Source: Falsiroseomonas sp044341625
GTDB taxonomy: Bacteria; Pseudomonadota; Alphaproteobacteria; Acetobacterales; Acetobacteraceae
NCBI GenBank assembly: GCA_044341625.1
Contig: JBIIRI010000075.1
Location: 1 to 17,255 of the forward strand
DNA length: 17,255 bases
Direction of reading: 5' to 3'
The notes below the pieces were generated by a model, which made no database searches, was not told the origin of the DNA, and worked only from the letters and a program-made list of their open reading frames with translations. Shown here in pieces: positions 14,323 through 17,255 of this stretch. A program made the translations under genes and the position numbers. Numbering within the stretch: the stretch's first letter is position 1; each line of letters starts with the position of its first letter.

Positions 14323-15248
14323 CCGGAGATGTCCTGCTGGCGCTGCTGCCGATCATCCTGCTGATCGGCCTGGGTGTAGAACTGCGCCGTCGCCAGTTCC
14401 TTGCCGACATCTTCTGGCCGCAGGCCGAGCGGCTGGGCTACTTCATCCTGCTGCCGGCGCTGTTCTTCCACGGCCTCGCGACAGCGCAGCTCGGCGAATT
14501 GCCGATCTGGGAACTGGCCGGCACCCTGGTGATCTCGACCATTGCGGTCGCGAGCCTGCTCATGGCTGCTCGGCCGCTGCTGCGGATCGATGGTCCCGGT
14601 TTCACCTCGGTGTTCCAAGGCAGCGTGCGCTTCAACAACTATGTGGCTGTGACGCTGGCCGGGGCGCTGTTCGGCGCCAAGGGCATCGCCTACGCGGCAA
14701 TCTGCAACGCCGCCATCGTGCCGATCGTCAATCTCCTGTGCATCCTGGTGTTTGCGCAGCACGGCAATATGCGGCTGACAGCCAGCGGCGTTCTTCGGCA
14801 AGTGGCCACCAATCCGTTGGTGCTGGCCTGCCTGGCCGGGATCACGCTGCAGACACTGGGCCTACGGATACCAGAGGGCGTAGAGCCCACCCTCCGCACA
14901 CTGGGCGCGGCATCGCTGCCGCTCGGTCTGCTCTGCGTCGGCGCTGCACTGAACTTCTCCACCGCCCGGCAATGGGTCCGCCCGGTCGCGTCGTCGTCCT
15001 GCGTGAAGTTTCTGCTGATGCCCGCGGCTACAGTGCTGGCGGGCTTCACGCTCGGCCTGCAGGGGCCCGGCTTGGCCGTGGCGCTGTTGTTCCAGGCCAT
15101 GCCGACGGCCTCGTCCGCCTACATCATGGCTCGCCAGTTGGGTGGCGACGCGCCACTGATGGCAGGGATCACCGCAGCCCAGACGGTGCTCGCCGCAATC
15201 GTCATCCCGATCGTGTTCGTCATCTTCGGCACGATGGTGACGCCGTGA
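14319..15248 (+). CDS. AEC-family transporter (auxin efflux carrier/malonate permease type)
   Basis: Integral inner-membrane secondary transporter; 309 aa from the ATG at 14319, which overlaps the aminotransferase stop by 4 nt. About ten hydrophobic segments can be seen, starting LLALLPIILLIGLGVELRRR, with the family's VRFNNYVAVTLAGALFG segment in the middle and a C-terminal VALLFQAMPTASSAYIMARQLGGD segment. Characterised bacterial AEC members move malonate, malate or amino-acid-like acids, often by proton coupling; direction and substrate cannot be read from sequence. Between an aminotransferase and an M20 deacylase it probably handles an acylated amino acid or the acid released from it (inference). 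The longer frame upstream is a shadow of the aminotransferase. Confidence 0.9.
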   Translation: MTGDVLLALLPIILLIGLGVELRRRQFLADIFWPQAERLGYFILLPALFFHGLATAQLGELPIWELAGTLVISTIAVASLLMAARPLLRIDGPGFTSVFQGSVRFNNYVAVTLAGALFGAKGIAYAAICNAAIVPIVNLLCILVFAQHGNMRLTASGVLRQVATNPLVLACLAGITLQTLGLRIPEGVEPTLRTLGAASLPLGLLCVGAALNFSTARQWVRPVASSSCVKFLLMPAATVLAGFTLGLQGPGLAVALLFQAMPTASSAYIMARQLGGDAPLMAGITAAQTVLAAIVIPIVFVIFGTMVTP

Positions 15249-16387
15249 CGGGCAAGGAGCTGCTGGCCCGCCTGATCGCCTTCCGCAGCGTCTCCTCCGC
15301 CTCGAACCTCGACTGCATCGCGTTTATCCGGGACTGGCTGGCCGCACAGGGCATCGACGTGCGCATCCTGCCGGGGCCGGACGGCAAGGCCAATCTGCGG
15401 GCACTGGTCGGCCCGAACGTGCCAGGCGGCGTCGTACTGTCCGGCCATACCGATGTGGTTCCGATCGAATGCCAGGCCTGGACCAGCGATCCTTGGACGC
15501 TGCGCGAGCAGGACGGGCGGCTCTACGGTCGCGGCGCGTGCGACATGAAGGGCTTCGTCGCTCTCGCCATGCTGGCCGCCAGCAAGGCAGCGCGGATGGA
15601 GTTGCGGCGGCCATTGCATCTGGCCTTCTCCTACGATGAGGAAGTGGGCTGCAAGGGGGCGCCGGGCCTGATCGCCGACCTGGTCAAGCACGCACCGCCG
15701 GCGGCCGCAGTCATCGTCGGCGAACCTTCGCTGATGCGCGTCATCAGCGGCCAGAAGCACTCGCTTGCCTTCTACACCCATGTCACCGGCCACAGCGTCC
15801 ATTCCAGTCAGATACATCGAGGGGTCAGCGCGGTGGCCATCGCCGCCCGGCTTATCACCTGGTTCGAGGACCGCATGGCGGGTCTGGCCGCGACAACGCC
15901 GGACAGCGGCTTCGATCCACCGTTCACGACGCTGCATTGCGGCATGGTGAATGGCGGCACGGCGGCGAACATCGTGGCCGAGCGCTGCACGTTCGTCACG
16001 GATGTCCGGGCCATCCCGGCCGACGACGCGTTGGCGCATGAGGCAGCGTACCGGGAACACCTTAATAAGGCGGTGATCCCGGCGATGCGGCGCATCGCAC
16101 CAAACGCCGGGGTAGAGGTCGTCCGCCGCTCCTACGTGCAGGGCCTCCAGCCGTCACCGGACAGCACGGCAGAGCTCCTCGGGCGGCGGCTGACAGGCGA
16201 CAACGGGTGGACCTTGGTTTCCTACAGTACTGAGGCCGGGTTATTTCAGGGTGCGGGTATTCCGGCCATCGTCTGCGGTCCAGGCGACATCGCCCAGGCC
16301 CACCAGCCCGATGAGTTCCTTGCTGTTGAGCAGTTCGAAGCTGGAGCCCGCTGCATGGAGCGCCTCTTGGCCGAGTTGCGGAGTTGA
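15245..16387 (+). CDS. M20 zinc peptidase/deacylase, acetylornithine deacetylase-like (ArgE/DapE family)
   Basis: Two-metal hydrolase that removes an acyl group from an N-acyl amino acid; 380 aa, as in ArgE. The GTG at 15245 overlaps the transporter stop by 4 nt (GTGA). Metal ligands and catalytic residues are complete: His in SGHTDVVP with the following Asp, Asp in GRGACDMKG, the Glu pair in YDEEVGCKGAP, Glu in VGEPS, and the C-terminal His in AQAHQPDEF. The dimerisation/lid segment VTGHSVHSSQIHRGVSAVAIAARL is present. Arginine biosynthesis is only one of several possible roles. Its place with a transporter and an aminotransferase suits catabolism of an N-acetyl or other N-acyl amino acid. 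Start, length and motifs show no sign of damage. Confidence 0.92.
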   Translation: MTGKELLARLIAFRSVSSASNLDCIAFIRDWLAAQGIDVRILPGPDGKANLRALVGPNVPGGVVLSGHTDVVPIECQAWTSDPWTLREQDGRLYGRGACDMKGFVALAMLAASKAARMELRRPLHLAFSYDEEVGCKGAPGLIADLVKHAPPAAAVIVGEPSLMRVISGQKHSLAFYTHVTGHSVHSSQIHRGVSAVAIAARLITWFEDRMAGLAATTPDSGFDPPFTTLHCGMVNGGTAANIVAERCTFVTDVRAIPADDALAHEAAYREHLNKAVIPAMRRIAPNAGVEVVRRSYVQGLQPSPDSTAELLGRRLTGDNGWTLVSYSTEAGLFQGAGIPAIVCGPGDIAQAHQPDEFLAVEQFEAGARCMERLLAELRS

Positions 16388-16651
16388 GCCAACCGCGCGC
16401 AGCGCGCGAAGGGCTTCGGAGGTCAGCATCCCGCCCAAAGCGGTCAGCTGTGGGCGCTGCCGACGGAGGTTCTGCGGAGCTCCAATGCTACATGTTGCGC
16501 CGACCATTCCGCAGCGAGCGGCTCCAGCAACCGCTGGCAAGCCAACGCTGGCCGGCTGGCGCCATCCAGGATGCCCTCGACAACTGACCAGCCCCCATCG
16601 AGTGATACAGGCGGAGTTTGCGTGGGCCATCGCAGCCGCGCCTACTCCTGA
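16388..16651. other. intergenic stretch without a recognisable gene
   Basis: No intact gene seen in about 260 bases after the deacylase stop. Frames on both strands are short or are shadows of the deacylase. A minus-strand frame (16678-16241) runs across the stop but has no family signature. It may be degenerate sequence belonging to the recombinase remnant that follows. No T-rich terminator for the deacylase cluster was seen. Confidence 0.5.
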
Positions 16652-16879
16652 GCTGATCTGCGGCCTGGCCATTGGCACCGTCGCCGGGTCGAGGCGTTGG
16701 AGGAGGCGCTAGCGGATCCTGCGCTGGCGGGGATGACGACGGAGGCGCTTCGCGCGCTGATCAATGCGATCCTTGTCTTCCCGGGTGAGCGTCGCGGAAA
16801 GGTGTCGGTCACGCTGCGGGGGATCGAGCGGCGTTTTTTGCGTTCGGACGCAGTGGTGCTGCAGTTGGCGCCGGCCAAC

Positions 16880-16909
16880 AAAAAAGCCGCTCTCCTTGGG
16901 GAGAACGGC
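16880..16909 (-). terminator. intrinsic terminator, minus-strand orientation
   Basis: Stem GCCGCTCTCC (16886-16895) and GGAGAACGGC (16900-16909) with a TTGG loop and one non-Watson-Crick position. On the minus strand the stem is followed by six T (A-run at 16880-16885 on the plus strand). It is well placed to end transcription of the minus-strand gene whose stop is at 17059, about 150 bases earlier, and it lies inside the recombinase remnant. Confidence 0.65.
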
Positions 16910-16926
16910 GTTGGCTGGGAAGTATT

Positions 16927-16948
16927 GGGAACGTTGGGATGCGGGGAC
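16927..16948 (+). repeat. 22-bp direct repeat, right copy, at the end of recombinase remnant 2
   Basis: GGGAACGTTGGGATGCGGGG followed by AC; it is 21 of 22 identical to 11677-11698, in the same orientation, and sits a similar distance after a hairpin. The two copies enclose about 5.2 kb with the LysR-aminotransferase-transporter-deacylase genes. Confidence 0.6.
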
Positions 16949-17058
16949 GCGCAACCGACGATCCAAGTACATCGCGTTAGCCATCTGAGGGGCGCTTGGT
17001 TCTTGGACGAGGTGGGCGGGGAGCGAGACCTGGCCAGGGTGCCAGGGTGGTCGTCGGG

Positions 17059-17255
17059 TCAGTCGTCGACCTTTGGATATGACATCTGGGAGGTCTCGGT
17101 CATCAGTTCATCCAGCCGACGGTCAGGCGTGTAGCCGGCCAAGCCTGGCGGATAGGAAACCTCGGCAGGCATATGCGGGCAGGGCTCGGCCGGACCGATG
17201 ACCTGCGTCACAGGGAAGCAGGCGGCGTAGATCGGCAGGCCAAGGTCCTCCTCGT
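17059..17255 (-). CDS. C-terminal part of an unidentified protein (5' end outside the window)
   Basis: On the minus strand a frame is open from the window's right edge to a TGA at 17061-17059, giving 64 residues: EEDLGLPIYAACFPVTQV, then IGPAEPCPHMPAEVSYPPG, ending YTPDRRLDELMTETSQMSYPKVDD. Third codon positions are mostly G or C, as in the genes nearby, and the terminator at 16880-16909 lies downstream in the right direction. I do not recognise the family. The Pro-rich, charged end gives no domain hint. Confidence 0.5.
   Translation of the reverse strand, partial: EEDLGLPIYAACFPVTQVIGPAEPCPHMPAEVSYPPGLAGYTPDRRLDELMTETSQMSYPKVDD

Larger units (their letters stand above)
16652..16960 (+). pseudogene. 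C-terminal remnant of a second large serine recombinase
   Basis: From 16652 (just after an in-frame TGA) the frame reads WHRRRVEALEEALADPAL, then AGMTTEALRALINAILVFPG, then ERRGKVSVTLRGIERRF. This is the typical coiled-coil and C-terminal strand pattern of large serine recombinases in Alphaproteobacteria (as I recall the family: RRKVxxLxxALADP...EALRxLIxxIxVxP...VxLRG). The catalytic serine domain and zinc ribbon are missing. The frame stays open to 17134, but recognisable similarity ends near 16950, after GTLGCGDAQPT. It differs from the first remnant in nearly all positions except this end, so the two come from different recombinases. It is presumably non-functional. Confidence 0.65.

Noticed and set aside
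14051..15244. Upstream extension of the deacylase frame (a 778-codon open frame), as a possible fusion protein
   Set aside because: The added part is an out-of-frame reading of the aminotransferase and transporter genes; the M20 domain starts right after the GTG at 15245.
16241..16678. Minus-strand 145-codon frame over the deacylase end and the following gap
   Set aside because: Half of it is antisense to the M20 C-terminus and the rest lacks any motif.
1..17255. CRISPR arrays, rRNA genes or complete insertion sequences
   Set aside because: No regularly spaced repeats, no rRNA-like stretches and no intact transposase were seen on either strand; only recombinase C-terminal remnants are present.

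Overview
This is a GC-rich window (roughly two-thirds GC by eye), with densely packed genes, many GTG starts and 1-4 nt overlaps between stops and starts. The gene types (AfuABC/FbpABC-type ABC importers, a hydroxyproline catabolic cluster, an AEC transporter cluster, large serine recombinase remnants) fit a soil or plant-associated Alphaproteobacterium. An Acetobacteraceae (Roseomonas-like) or rhizobial relative is my guess, not something the sequence proves.

Layout. (1) 1-2774, plus strand: the end of an ABC importer operon, with a two-domain permease open at the window's left edge and its ATPase. (2) 2775-2876: a short convergent gap with a long GC-rich hairpin. (3) 2877-10522, minus strand: a seven-gene operon. 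In transcription order it encodes a DHDPS-family pyrroline-4-hydroxy-2-carboxylate deaminase, a DadA-like D-hydroxyproline oxidase, a two-cysteine 4-hydroxyproline 2-epimerase, an inositol-monophosphatase/HisN-type phosphatase, and a complete ABC importer (ATPase, fused permease, periplasmic binding protein). (4) 10523-10643: a divergent control region with a perfect AT-rich 14-bp palindrome inside the probable operon promoter. (5) 10644-11396, plus strand: the GntR/FCD regulator. (6) 11395-about 12200: the broken C-terminal end of a serine recombinase, frameshifted at a 12-C run, then about 480 bases with no recognisable gene. (7) 12202-16387, plus strand: LysR regulator, class I aminotransferase, AEC-family transporter and M20 deacylase (ArgE/DapE type), the last three joined by 4-nt overlaps. 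(8) 16388-17058: non-coding or degenerate DNA holding a second, different serine recombinase C-terminal remnant. (9) 17059-17255, minus strand: the C-terminal end of an unidentified gene.

How the parts work together. The epimerase, oxidase and deaminase are the three steps that turn trans-4-hydroxy-L-proline into alpha-ketoglutarate semialdehyde. The semialdehyde dehydrogenase that finishes the path is not in the window. The importer in the same operon is of the Fe(III)/sugar-phosphate/phosphonate family rather than a usual amino-acid importer, and it comes with a phosphatase. This suggests either a new hydroxyproline uptake route or import of a phosphorylated compound. The LysR cluster looks like a unit for import or export, deacylation and transamination of an N-acyl amino acid or similar compound. 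It sits between two recombinase tails that share a 22-bp near-identical sequence, so it may have arrived as a mobile cassette.
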